Notes: generated by a model not told the origin, from the sequence alone. Positions 43,782-51,671 are shown, counted from the first letter of the stretch. The stretch: DNA of 64,000 bases from Veillonellaceae bacterium SB90 (GCA_902364065.1 CABJCJ010000008.1:7007-71006), one strand, 5' to 3'. Numbers and translations: made by a program.

Positions 43782-45065
43782 ATGAATATCTCGCGCTGGT
43801 TCCTGATCTCGACGGCGGCCTGCGGCCTGCTGCTGGCCCCCGCGGCGACGCAGCAGCCTCTGGCAGAGGCGGCAACGCAGAGCAGCGTTCCTGCCAAGGC
43901 GTCCGTCAGGACCATTCCCGGGCGGCCGGACTTCCCGCAAGTGATGCCGGGAGAGCCCAACAAGAAGGCCATGCAGTCCGTCAAATGGCGCCTGGCCAAG
44001 CCGTATGCCGAGCCCATGCTGGAGGCAGCCGCGGCGGCCGATACCATCACGATCATGGGAGCGGCAGAGGCCACGCAGGAACAGATGGTGCATTTCATCG
44101 AGAAGCGCAACCCGCAGCCGAAACTCAACTGTTCCGTCGAGGACATCGTCCGCTATTATTATGAGGAAGCCGGCCGCGAGGGCATCCGCCCTGATGTGGC
44201 GCTCTGCCAGGCCTTGAAGGAGACGGGCTTCTTTGCCTATGGCGGGGATGTCTCGCCCAAACAGAACAATTTCTGTGGGCTCGGTGCGACGGGCAATCGT
44301 GAACCGGGTTTGAGCTTTGCAACGCCGCAGCTCGGCGTGCGTGCGCACATCCAGCATCTTTTGGCCTATGCGAGCACGGAACTGCCGCATACGGCCCTCG
44401 TCGACCCGCGCTATAAGCTGCTGAAGGAGAACCGTCCGGAGATTTACGGCCAGGTGACGAAGTGGACGGGGCTCAATGGCGTCTGGGCCGTGCCGGGGAC
44501 GCGCTATGGCCAGGAGATCCTCTGGCTCTGGCAGGAAGCGCAGGCACCGGACGGTTCGGATGCCGCGCTCGCCGCTGCGGAGAAGAAGGTCCGCGAGATG
44601 CCCGATGAATCCGGCGCTTATCTCTACCGCGGCATCGTCTATTTCAACCGTCAGGATTACAAGGCGGCAGAGCAGGATTTCAACCAGGCCATCCATTTCG
44701 CACCGGAGTCTTCGGCCGCCTACTATGACCTGGCGCTGACGCAGCATCAGACGGGACACCTCAAGGATGCGCTCAAGAGCTATGAGGCGATGATCGCGCG
44801 CAATCCGGAGTTCATGCAGGCCTGGTACAACCGCGGGCTCATCGAGCTCGCTCAGAAGCACGAGAAGGACGCCATCCATTCGTTCCAGGAAACGCTGCGC
44901 CTGACGCCGCAGACAGCAGATGCCAAGAATGCGCTGGCCGTGGCCTACATCCGCCAGAAGAAATATGACAAGGCATGGCAGATGTTCGATGAAGCGGCTG
45001 ACATCAATTCGGCCAACATGAATGTACTGGCCAACCAGTTTATTTTTGAAGCCTGCCTCAAGTGA
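43782..45065 (+). CDS. Secreted glucosaminidase-domain protein with TPR repeats
   Basis: A 427-residue exported protein. A signal peptide (about residues 1-30, cleaved near AEAATQ) is followed by a Bax/FlgJ-like glucosaminidase domain (about 105-245, with ALCQALKETGFFAYGG and NNFCGLGATGN). At least three tetratricopeptide repeats follow (about 275-425, with YLYRGIVYFNRQDYKAAEQDF). It probably cleaves the peptidoglycan glycan strand in the periplasm, with TPRs for protein contact. GGAGG precedes ATG 43782; the frame is open further upstream without support. Pairing of these two domains in one protein is not common. Confidence 0.82.
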   Translation: MNISRWFLISTAACGLLLAPAATQQPLAEAATQSSVPAKASVRTIPGRPDFPQVMPGEPNKKAMQSVKWRLAKPYAEPMLEAAAAADTITIMGAAEATQEQMVHFIEKRNPQPKLNCSVEDIVRYYYEEAGREGIRPDVALCQALKETGFFAYGGDVSPKQNNFCGLGATGNREPGLSFATPQLGVRAHIQHLLAYASTELPHTALVDPRYKLLKENRPEIYGQVTKWTGLNGVWAVPGTRYGQEILWLWQEAQAPDGSDAALAAAEKKVREMPDESGAYLYRGIVYFNRQDYKAAEQDFNQAIHFAPESSAAYYDLALTQHQTGHLKDALKSYEAMIARNPEFMQAWYNRGLIELAQKHEKDAIHSFQETLRLTPQTADAKNALAVAYIRQKKYDKAWQMFDEAADINSANMNVLANQFIFEACLK

Positions 45066-45085
45066 GGGCAGGTCAGACGGTTTAG

Positions 45086-45115
45086 TTGCCCAATCCTGTC
45101 AAAGTGTTTTATAAT
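45086..45115 (+). promoter_or_regulatory. Putative promoter of metG-tatD
   Basis: TTGCCC (45086-45091), an 18-base spacer, TATAAT (45110-45115). The -35 is weak. Confidence 0.5.
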
Positions 45116-45171
45116 AAGGGGGCAACAAAGTGAGCGGGCGTTCCATTAGCGGCCGCGGAGGAGGAAGTCTC

Positions 45172-47124
45172 ATGAAAGAAAAGAAACCATTTTATATCAC
45201 GACGCCGATTTATTATCCGAGCGCCAAGCTCCACATCGGCCATGCGTACTGCACGACCATCGCGGACTCCATTGCCCGCTTTCACCGCCTGATCGGCGAC
45301 GATGTCTTTTTTCTGACGGGCTCGGATGAGCACGGCCAGAAGATTCAGCAGAAGGCAGAAGAAGCCGGCGTGACGCCAATCGAATACGTCGACAAGATCG
45401 TTGCGGGCTTCCAGAATCTCTGGAAACGCCTCGACATCAGCAACGATGATTTCATCCGCACGACGCAGGAGCGCCATCAGCGCGTCGTGCAGGAGGTCTT
45501 CCGCCGCATCTACGCCAAGGGCGACATCTACAAGGGCTCGTACAAGGGCCTCTACTGCACGCCGTGCGAAAGCTACTGGACGGAGCATCAGCTCGATGAG
45601 AACGGCTGCTGCCCGGACTGTCACCGTCCCGTGCAGGAAGTCTCGGAAGAAGCGTATTTCTTCAAGATGAGCAAGTATGCAGACCGCGTGCTCCAGTACA
45701 TCGAGGAGCATCCGGATTTCATCCAGCCGGCATCGCGCCGCAACGAGATGATCAACTTCATCAAGCAGGGCCTCGAAGACCTCTGCATCTCGCGCACGTC
45801 GTTTGACTGGGGCATCCCGGTGCCCATCGACCCGAAGCACGTCATCTACGTCTGGTTCGACGCGCTGACGAACTACCTGACGCCAATCGGCTTCCTTGAC
45901 GACCCCGAGAAGTTCCAGAAATACTGGCCGGCAGACCTTCATCTCGTCGGCAAGGAAATCGTCCGCTTCCATACGATTATCTGGCCGTGCATCCTCATGG
46001 CCCTCGACCTGCCGCTGCCGAAGAAGGTCTACGGTCATGGCTGGCTCATCGTCGACGGCGACAAGATGTCGAAATCCAAGGGCAATGTCGTCGACCCGAA
46101 CGGCCTCATCGATGAATTCGGCGCCGATGCCATCCGCTACTTCCTGCTGCGCGAAATCAACCTCGGCCAGGACGGCAACTTCTCGCGCGATGCCCTGATC
46201 CAGCGCATCAATTCCGACCTCGCCAACGATCTCGGCAACCTCCTGCACCGCACGCTCAACATGACGCTGAAGTTCCAGGACGGCGTCGTGCTCGCACCGC
46301 AGGGCAAGAGCGAAGTGGACAAATCCCTCGAAGCCGATGCCGCGGAAACGGTCGCGTTCTTCCGCGAGAACATGAACGATATGCAGCTTTCGGCGACAAT
46401 CAAGAAGATCTGGGCCTTCATCAGCCGCGCCAACAAGTACATTGACGAGACGGCTCCGTGGGCCCTTGCCAAGGATCCAGAAAAGAAACAGGAGCTTGCC
46501 AACGTTCTCTACAACCTCACGGAATCCCTGCGCATCATCAGCGTGCTGATCTCGCCGTTCATGCCGCAGACGGCAGAGCGCATCTGGAAGCAGCTCAATC
46601 TGCCGCAGGCCTTCAAGGACGTGCAGATCGAGGATATCGAGCAGTGGGGCGGCGTACCGGCAGGCATTACGGTGGGCAAGCCGGAACAGCTCTTCCCGCG
46701 CATTGAAGTGGAGAAGGAAGAGGCTGTGCAGACAAAGCCTGCCAAGAAAGACAAGAAAGCCAAGAATGAGAAAAAAGACGAGACGCAGGAGGCCGTCCCC
46801 GGCGTCATCGGCATTGAGGACTTCGGCAGGGTCAAGTTGCGCGTGGCCGAGGTCACGGCAGCAGAGCCTGTGCCGAAGGCGGACAAGCTGCTGAAACTCC
46901 AGCTGAGCCTCGGTGAAGGGGAGCCTGAGCGTCAGGTCGTTTCGGGCATTGCCAAGTTCTATCAGCCCGCTGAACTCGTCGGCAAGCACGTCGTGCTCGT
47001 GGCCAACCTCAAGCCGGCCAAGCTGCGCGGTGTCGTATCCGAGGGCATGATCCTCGCGGCCAGCGACGGCAAGGGTCTCAAGATCCTCGAAGTCGACATG
47101 CCGGCCGGCACCGAGGTGCGCTGA
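45172..47124 (+). CDS. metG: Methionyl-tRNA synthetase
   Basis: A 650-residue class I synthetase. The first motif is KLHIGHAY, the zinc-binding cysteines are in CTPCESYW and CCPDCHRP, and the KMSKSKGN loop is at about residue 300. A lysine-rich linker (about 520-545) leads to a C-terminal tRNA-binding EMAPII-like domain (about 550-650), which makes the enzyme a dimer. GGAGGAGG precedes ATG 45172. Its stop overlaps the tatD start by one base. Confidence 0.97.
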   Translation: MKEKKPFYITTPIYYPSAKLHIGHAYCTTIADSIARFHRLIGDDVFFLTGSDEHGQKIQQKAEEAGVTPIEYVDKIVAGFQNLWKRLDISNDDFIRTTQERHQRVVQEVFRRIYAKGDIYKGSYKGLYCTPCESYWTEHQLDENGCCPDCHRPVQEVSEEAYFFKMSKYADRVLQYIEEHPDFIQPASRRNEMINFIKQGLEDLCISRTSFDWGIPVPIDPKHVIYVWFDALTNYLTPIGFLDDPEKFQKYWPADLHLVGKEIVRFHTIIWPCILMALDLPLPKKVYGHGWLIVDGDKMSKSKGNVVDPNGLIDEFGADAIRYFLLREINLGQDGNFSRDALIQRINSDLANDLGNLLHRTLNMTLKFQDGVVLAPQGKSEVDKSLEADAAETVAFFRENMNDMQLSATIKKIWAFISRANKYIDETAPWALAKDPEKKQELANVLYNLTESLRIISVLISPFMPQTAERIWKQLNLPQAFKDVQIEDIEQWGGVPAGITVGKPEQLFPRIEVEKEEAVQTKPAKKDKKAKNEKKDETQEAVPGVIGIEDFGRVKLRVAEVTAAEPVPKADKLLKLQLSLGEGEPERQVVSGIAKFYQPAELVGKHVVLVANLKPAKLRGVVSEGMILAASDGKGLKILEVDMPAGTEVR

Positions 47125-47918
47125 TGGCAGAGCAGGCAGCAGGCCGCTTCGAGCTGGTCGATACGCATACGCATCTCAACGATGCCAAGTTTTCCGAGGA
47201 CTGCGAGTCCGTCATCGCGCGGGCACGGGAAGCCGGCGTGACCCGCATGATCAATATGGGGGATACCCTCGCTTCCTCGGAGCGGGCCGTAACGCTTGCC
47301 GAGGCACATGAGGGGCTTTATGCCGGCGTCGGCATTCATCCGGAAGAGGCGTTCGAGATGACGGCGCGCGAGGACGACATCCTCGCCGCCTGGGCGGCAA
47401 AGCCCGAAGTGGTGGCCATCGGCGAGATCGGCCTCGACTATTACTGGGAGAAAGATTCCGATAAAAGGCGGCTGCAGCAGCGTATATTTATCCGTCAGCT
47501 GGACCTCGCGCGCCAGCTTCATCTGCCGGTCTGCATCCACGACCGCGATGCCCATGGCGACACCCTGGCCATCCTCAAACGGGAAGGCCGGGGGATTCGC
47601 GGCGTCCTGCACTGTTATTCGGGCAGCCTCGAAATGGCGCGTGAACTCCTCAAACTGGGCTGGTATCTCGGCGTCGACGGCCCGCTGACCTTCAAGAATG
47701 CGGCAAAACTGCCGGAAATCGTCCGGGCCATGCCTCTCGAGCGCCTGCTCGTCGAGACGGATGCGCCGTACATGGCACCTGTGCCCATGCGCGGCAAGCG
47801 CAATGAACCGTCCTTCGTGCGCTTTGTGGCAGCGAAGGTGGCGGAGCTTCGAGGGCTTTCTTTTGAGGAAGTCGCCCGTGTGACGACGTGCAATGCGGAG
47901 AATTTATATGCACTTTAA
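47124..47918 (+). CDS. tatD: TatD family metal-dependent hydrolase
   Basis: A 264-residue TIM-barrel hydrolase. Metal ligands are visible in VDTHTHLND (residues 12-20), GEIGLDYYW, CIHDRDAH and LLVETDAPYM. TatD proteins are 3-to-5 or endonucleolytic DNases. In Firmicutes tatD often follows metG, as here with a TGATG overlap. Confidence 0.95.
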   Translation: MAEQAAGRFELVDTHTHLNDAKFSEDCESVIARAREAGVTRMINMGDTLASSERAVTLAEAHEGLYAGVGIHPEEAFEMTAREDDILAAWAAKPEVVAIGEIGLDYYWEKDSDKRRLQQRIFIRQLDLARQLHLPVCIHDRDAHGDTLAILKREGRGIRGVLHCYSGSLEMARELLKLGWYLGVDGPLTFKNAAKLPEIVRAMPLERLLVETDAPYMAPVPMRGKRNEPSFVRFVAAKVAELRGLSFEEVARVTTCNAENLYAL

Positions 47919-47929
47919 GTGAATTCTCA

Positions 47930-47974
47930 TAAAAGTGGTGAGGGAACATATAAAATGTTCCCTCACCACTTTTT
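47930..47974 (+). terminator. Strong terminator after tatD
   Basis: An almost perfect long stem (AAAGTGGTGAGGGAACAT against ATGTTCCCTCACCACTTT) with loop ATAAA and a T tail. Confidence 0.92.
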
Positions 47975-48024
47975 AAATCCCATTTTTCAGCTTAATTACA
48001 GCTGAAAGTGGTAGAACAAAACAT

Positions 48025-48061
48025 GGGTGATTTGACATCACCCTTTTGTCCATGCTATACT
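48025..48061 (+). promoter_or_regulatory. Promoter of the 3D-domain gene with a palindrome on the -35
   Basis: TTGACA (48032-48037), an 18-base spacer and TATACT (48056-48061) with an extended TG. The inverted repeat GGGTGAT-N5-ATCACCC (48025-48043) is centred on the -35, so a bound protein would block the promoter. Another repeat, TTTCAGCT-N7-AGCTGAAA, lies upstream at 47985-48007. Confidence 0.7.
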
Positions 48062-48106
48062 TATTTTGTTCTTTTTGCGTTCCCACTATAACAAAGGGGG
48101 GATTGA

Positions 48107-48925
48107 ATGAGTTTAAAGCGACTCATTTCCTTACACAAAAAAGTAGAAAAGAAATTTTTGTTTTGCATGATACTGGCTATCATGATGATGATGACGACAG
48201 GCTTCACCCGTGCGGGCATGCCCTCGGACATGCATCAGGTACAGGTTCATGTCGACGGACGCACCATTGAATTCAACAGCATACACAGAAGCCCGGAATA
48301 CCTCATTGAGCGGGCAGGCGTGAAACTCAGCGCCAAAGACGAATACCAGTTACAGAAATTAGACAACAAGACAACCGACATCACGATTTATCGAGCGGTC
48401 CCCGTCACCATCGAGTACGCGGGACAGAAAAAAGAAGTTCTGACCAGCAAACAGACAGTACGCGATGCCCTCATCGAACAGGGCTATCAGCCGGAGGATG
48501 TGGAAGCAGCTCCGGGTTTGGACACGAAAATACATGCCAATATGGACATATCACTGAAGGACAGTGCAGCCAAGCTGCAGGCCATGCAGCGTGAACGGGA
48601 AGAGGCACAGGCTCAGGTGGAGACCTCGCGCGGCCTTTCCCGCTACAGTGCCGTTTACACGATGGAAGCAACTGCTTACCTGCCATGGGATGGCGGCGGC
48701 AGCGGCATCACGGCCTCGGGCCTGCCTGCCCAGTACGGCGTCGTAGCCGTGGATACGGATGTGATTCCCCTGGGAACGCGCCTCTATATCCCTGGCTATG
48801 GCGAGGCGATTGCCGCAGACACGGGCGGTGCCATTGTCGGCGACCGCATTGACCTCTGCATGGAGGATTACGGTGCAGCGATGGACTTTGGCCGCCGCGA
48901 CGTAACCGTTTACGTTTTGGATTGA
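48107..48925 (+). CDS. Cell-wall protein with DUF348 and 3D domains
   Basis: A 272-residue protein. After an N-terminal membrane segment (about residues 18-33) comes a DUF348-like region (about 42-140, with YLIERAGVKLSAKDEY and KQTVRDALIEQGYQPE), as in YabE. A charged helix follows, then a C-terminal 3D domain (about 185-272), whose three aspartates lie in AVDTDVIPLGTRLY, AADTGGAIVGDRIDLCM and FGRRDVTVYVLD. 3D domains belong to lytic transglycosylase-like enzymes (MltA fold). It probably acts on peptidoglycan. GGGGGG precedes ATG 48107. Confidence 0.85.
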   Translation: MSLKRLISLHKKVEKKFLFCMILAIMMMMTTGFTRAGMPSDMHQVQVHVDGRTIEFNSIHRSPEYLIERAGVKLSAKDEYQLQKLDNKTTDITIYRAVPVTIEYAGQKKEVLTSKQTVRDALIEQGYQPEDVEAAPGLDTKIHANMDISLKDSAAKLQAMQREREEAQAQVETSRGLSRYSAVYTMEATAYLPWDGGGSGITASGLPAQYGVVAVDTDVIPLGTRLYIPGYGEAIAADTGGAIVGDRIDLCMEDYGAAMDFGRRDVTVYVLD

Positions 48926-48951
48926 GGAACGAAAAAGAATAAGACATTTTA

Positions 48952-49005
48952 TGCCCCTGGATCTGGCTGACAGGATCGGCCAGAGCACAGGGGTCTTTCT
49001 TTTTC
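48952..49005. terminator. Terminator after the 3D-domain gene
   Basis: CCCCTG / CAGGGG outer stem with inner TCTGGC/GCCAGA pairing and a TCTTTCTTTTT tail, between two convergent genes. Confidence 0.75.
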
Positions 49006-49482
49006 TCAATTTTTCTCGATGATCATCTTTGTATGATCGGCCTCGGCCTTCTGGATCAGGATCTTCAGGCGTTCGATGTTCTGCTTATGACGCTCGATGG
49101 CAAAGCCGATGCGGATGTGCTCTTCTTCGGTGAAGGCTGGATTCTTGTATGAGGCCTCGATGCGCTTGAGGCGTTCTTCGACTTCGTGCAGTTCGTTCTG
49201 CATGGGCTTGACATGCTCGAGCGCGAGCCCGTAGATGGAGCGAATCTGGTTCTCGACGTATTGGGCATAGCCGGGCTCTCCTGACGTCTTCTCGAGCCAT
49301 TTTGCCACGTGGTAGATGATGTCGAAGGGGCTTTCGCCGCTGTGTATCATATCGAGGATTTCCATTTTGATCTGCTGTTCTCGTCCGTGCGGCTGCATGA
49401 CGGTGGGATCGTCGCCGGTCTTTGCGTGTTTTTCTTCTTCTGCCATGGTATCATCGTTCCTTTCCGGCTCATCGTGAGCCAT
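49006..49482 (-). CDS. Unknown small coiled-coil protein
   Basis: A 158-residue hydrophilic protein that I do not recognise. The N-terminal 40 residues are charged and disordered-looking. Residues from about 40 are helical (KMEILDMIHSGESPFDIIYHVAKWLEKTSG), and a coiled coil (about 90-155, ELHEVEERLKRIEASY and HKQNIERLKILIQKAE) ends the protein. There is no signal or membrane segment. ATG 49482 follows GGGAGGG by five bases, but a minus-strand TATAAT at 49501-49496 would start the RNA within that site. ATG 49446, after GGAAAGGA, is then an alternative. Confidence 0.65.
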   Translation of the reverse strand: MAHDEPERNDDTMAEEEKHAKTGDDPTVMQPHGREQQIKMEILDMIHSGESPFDIIYHVAKWLEKTSGEPGYAQYVENQIRSIYGLALEHVKPMQNELHEVEERLKRIEASYKNPAFTEEEHIRIGFAIERHKQNIERLKILIQKAEADHTKMIIEKN

Positions 49483-49563
49483 GCATTTCCCTCCCATTAT
49501 AGCATATTTCCATTTCCCGCGATTTCGGGAAGTTTACGGTGTTACACAATATTCGATTTTTTA

Positions 49564-49593
49564 TTGCTTTTTCGGCAACGGCTGTGCTATAAT
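49564..49593 (+). promoter_or_regulatory. Promoter of brnQ
   Basis: TTGCTT (49564-49569), an 18-base spacer, TATAAT (49588-49593) with extended TG at 49585-49586. The leader is about 130 bases. Confidence 0.65.
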
Positions 49594-49620
49594 ATAGCCA
49601 TATTTTTATGGTTGTAATCC

Positions 49621-49656
49621 TTCATGTTCAGGGCTCTTGGGACATGAACTTTTTTT
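49621..49656 (+). terminator. Terminator-like hairpin in the brnQ leader (possible attenuator)
   Basis: TTCATGT / ACATGAA stem followed by C and seven T residues, located between the brnQ promoter and start codon. Confidence 0.5.
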
Positions 49657-49731
49657 ATGAAGAAAAGTGTTTACCATGAGTGGACGGCCAGTGGATGTCA
49701 GCCAGACGATTAGAAAGGTAGAAGGGATTTT

Positions 49732-51078
49732 ATGAATCAATTCAAGATCGGCGAATTGCTCACCATCGGCTTCATGATGTTCTCCATCTTTTTCGGTGCG
49801 GGCAACCTGATTTTCCCGCCAGCCCTTGGACAGGCCGCTGGCGATCATACACTCACTGCGATGGCCGGCTTCCTGCTCACGGGCGTGGGCCTGCCGCTGC
49901 TCGGCATCACAGCCATTGCCCTGCAGGGCGGCAAGTACATCGAACTCATCAACCGCCGGACGTATCTGTGGTTCGCGACGGCGCTGCTCGTCGTGCTTTA
50001 TCTCTGCATCGGCCCGGTCTTTGCCGTGCCGCGTACGGGAGCCGTCTCGTTTGAGATCGGCATCCGCCCGTTCCTCGGCGACGATGGCCTGACCATCGGG
50101 CAGGCTGTTTACACGGCACTCTTCTTCGGCGCCAGCTACTATCTGTCGCTCAATCCGAACAAGCTCATCGACCGTGTCGGCAAGGTCCTGACGCCGCTGC
50201 TGCTCATCGTGCTGGCCGTGCTCTTTGCCAAGTCGTTTGCGGCGCCGCTCGGGGATATCCTGCCGGCGACGGGCAACTACGTGGCATCGCCGTTTGCCCA
50301 GGGCTTCCAGGACGGCTATCAGACGATGGACCTTCTGGCTTCCATCGCCATCGGCACACTCGTCGTTAATGCCGTGCGCATGCGCGGCGTCACGGATAAC
50401 CGGGCCATTGGCCGCATCTGCCTGTTCGCCGGACTCATCACCGTTACGCTCATGGCCTGTGTCTACGGTTCGCTGGCGTATCTCGGTGCGACGAGCGCTT
50501 CGGTGCTGGGGCACTCTGCCAACGGCGGCCAGCTGCTTGCAAGTGCCGTCGGCCTCTTCTTCGGCCCGGCCGGCAACGGCCTGCTCGCCGCCATCATCAT
50601 CCTGGCCTGCCTGACGACGAGCTGCGGCATGCTCTCAGGCGGCGCGTGGTTCTTCAACAAGCTCCTCAAGAACCGCATTTCGTATGAGCGCCTGCTGCTC
50701 TTATTCACGCTGTTCAGCTTTGCGGCTTCCAATATCGGCCTGACGCAGATCATCGCGCTGGCCGTGCCGTTCCTCGTGACGATCTATCCGCTCGTCATCG
50801 TCTTTGTCCTGCTCTCACTCTTTGACCGCTTCATCGGCTGGCGCAAGAGCATCTATCAGGGCGCCCTTGACTTCACGCTGGCCTTCTCGCTGATTGACGG
50901 CCTCAATGCTGCGGGTGTGCATGTCACGGTGCTCAACAACATCCTGAGCCAGTACATCCCGTTCTACAGCCTCATGATGGGCTGGGTGATCCCCGCGCTC
51001 TGCGGCGCGGCCTTCGGCTTTGTCATTTCCCTTTTCCAGACGGCTCCGGCCGGGGAAGCTTCTTCCACAGAACGCTGA
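49732..51078 (+). CDS. brnQ: Branched-chain amino acid transporter BrnQ (LIVCS family)
   Basis: A 448-residue polytopic membrane protein. It starts KIGELLTIGFMMFSIFFGAGNLIFPPALGQ, the BrnQ family signature, with a normal length and about a dozen hydrophobic segments. It imports leucine, isoleucine and valine with sodium or protons. AGAAGGGA precedes ATG 49732. It complements the ABC system livHMGF at the window start. A terminator-like hairpin lies in its leader. Confidence 0.94.
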   Translation: MNQFKIGELLTIGFMMFSIFFGAGNLIFPPALGQAAGDHTLTAMAGFLLTGVGLPLLGITAIALQGGKYIELINRRTYLWFATALLVVLYLCIGPVFAVPRTGAVSFEIGIRPFLGDDGLTIGQAVYTALFFGASYYLSLNPNKLIDRVGKVLTPLLLIVLAVLFAKSFAAPLGDILPATGNYVASPFAQGFQDGYQTMDLLASIAIGTLVVNAVRMRGVTDNRAIGRICLFAGLITVTLMACVYGSLAYLGATSASVLGHSANGGQLLASAVGLFFGPAGNGLLAAIIILACLTTSCGMLSGGAWFFNKLLKNRISYERLLLLFTLFSFAASNIGLTQIIALAVPFLVTIYPLVIVFVLLSLFDRFIGWRKSIYQGALDFTLAFSLIDGLNAAGVHVTVLNNILSQYIPFYSLMMGWVIPALCGAAFGFVISLFQTAPAGEASSTER

Positions 51079-51098
51079 GGCATTTGCACCTGGGACAG

Positions 51099-51142
51099 AA
51101 TACTGCCCGCATCCTTGGATTTGGATGCGGCAGTATTTTTTT
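51099..51142 (+). terminator. Terminator of brnQ
   Basis: AATACTGCC...GGCAGTATT outer stem with inner GCATCC/GGATGC pairing, then seven T residues. Confidence 0.9.
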
Positions 51143-51238
51143 GTCCACAGTTTCTGGGGATAAAACTTGTGCAATCTGTGGATAAGTTGTGATAAACATC
51201 TTGTGTTATCCACAGATTGCACGTTGGACGGTGGATAA
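51141..51238. repeat. DnaA-box cluster with a 17-bp perfect inverted repeat
   Basis: GTGCAATCTGTGGATAA (51169-51185) and its exact complement TTATCCACAGATTGCAC (51206-51222) are 20 bases apart. Each contains a consensus DnaA box (TGTGGATAA at 51177-51185, TTATCCACA at 51206-51214). One-mismatch boxes lie at 51141-51149 (TTGTCCACA), 51155-51163 (TGGGGATAA) and 51230-51238 (GGTGGATAA). No dnaA, dnaN or other origin gene is nearby. Confidence 0.75.
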
Positions 51239-51248
51239 ATGCGCCAGC

Positions 51249-51290
51249 GTAACAACCGTTACGTCCTTCTGCGCCGTTTTCCGGTAAACT
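51249..51290 (+). promoter_or_regulatory. Promoter of the YgbA-like gene with box at -41.5
   Basis: GTAACAACCGTTAC (51249-51262) starts 36 bases before TAAACT (51285-51290), the same geometry as at hcp. The half-sites GTAAC/GTTAC are identical to those at hcp. The predicted start is near 51297. Confidence 0.78.
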
Positions 51291-51326
51291 GAAACGTAAA
51301 CGGAAAACAAGACAGGAGGTGAAGCG

Positions 51327-51671
51327 ATGGAAGAACAGTCTGTGGAAAAAAAGCGGCAGCAGGAATGCCGGACGGTGGAGGAAATCATCCGCCTGTATTG
51401 CCGCGGTCATCATCATGAGCGTCAGGGGAAGATGCTCTGCCCGGAATGCCAGGAACTCGCGGATTACGCGCTGGCGCGGATTCGTCACTGTCCGCGCATG
51501 GCGGAGAAGACGTTTTGCAGTGTCTGCCCCATCCATTGCTACGCGCCGGAAAAACGCCGCCAGATCCTCCGCGTCATGCGTTATGGCGGCTGGCGCATGC
51601 TCTTTTACCACCCCGTCATGGCCCTTCATCACATGCTGCTGAGCTGGAAATGGCATCGGAAACACGGGTGA
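51327..51671 (+). CDS. YgbA_NO family protein (nitrous-oxide/NO-stimulated promoter family)
   Basis: A 114-residue protein. The cysteine set CPEC (about residues 38-41), C55 and CSVCPIHCY (about 64-72), with RRQILRVMRYGGWRMLFYHP near the end, matches the YgbA_NO family. In E. coli ygbA is induced by NO and repressed by NsrR; its function is not firmly known. AGGAGGTGA precedes ATG 51327. The GTAAC-N4-GTTAC box upstream links it to hcp in this organism. It stands alone between brnQ and an ABC operon. Confidence 0.85.
   Translation: MEEQSVEKKRQQECRTVEEIIRLYCRGHHHERQGKMLCPECQELADYALARIRHCPRMAEKTFCSVCPIHCYAPEKRRQILRVMRYGGWRMLFYHPVMALHHMLLSWKWHRKHG

Noticed and set aside
49594..49731. T-box riboswitch upstream of brnQ
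   Set aside because: No T-box consensus (AGGGTGGNACCGCG-like) and no Stem I features; the leader is too short.
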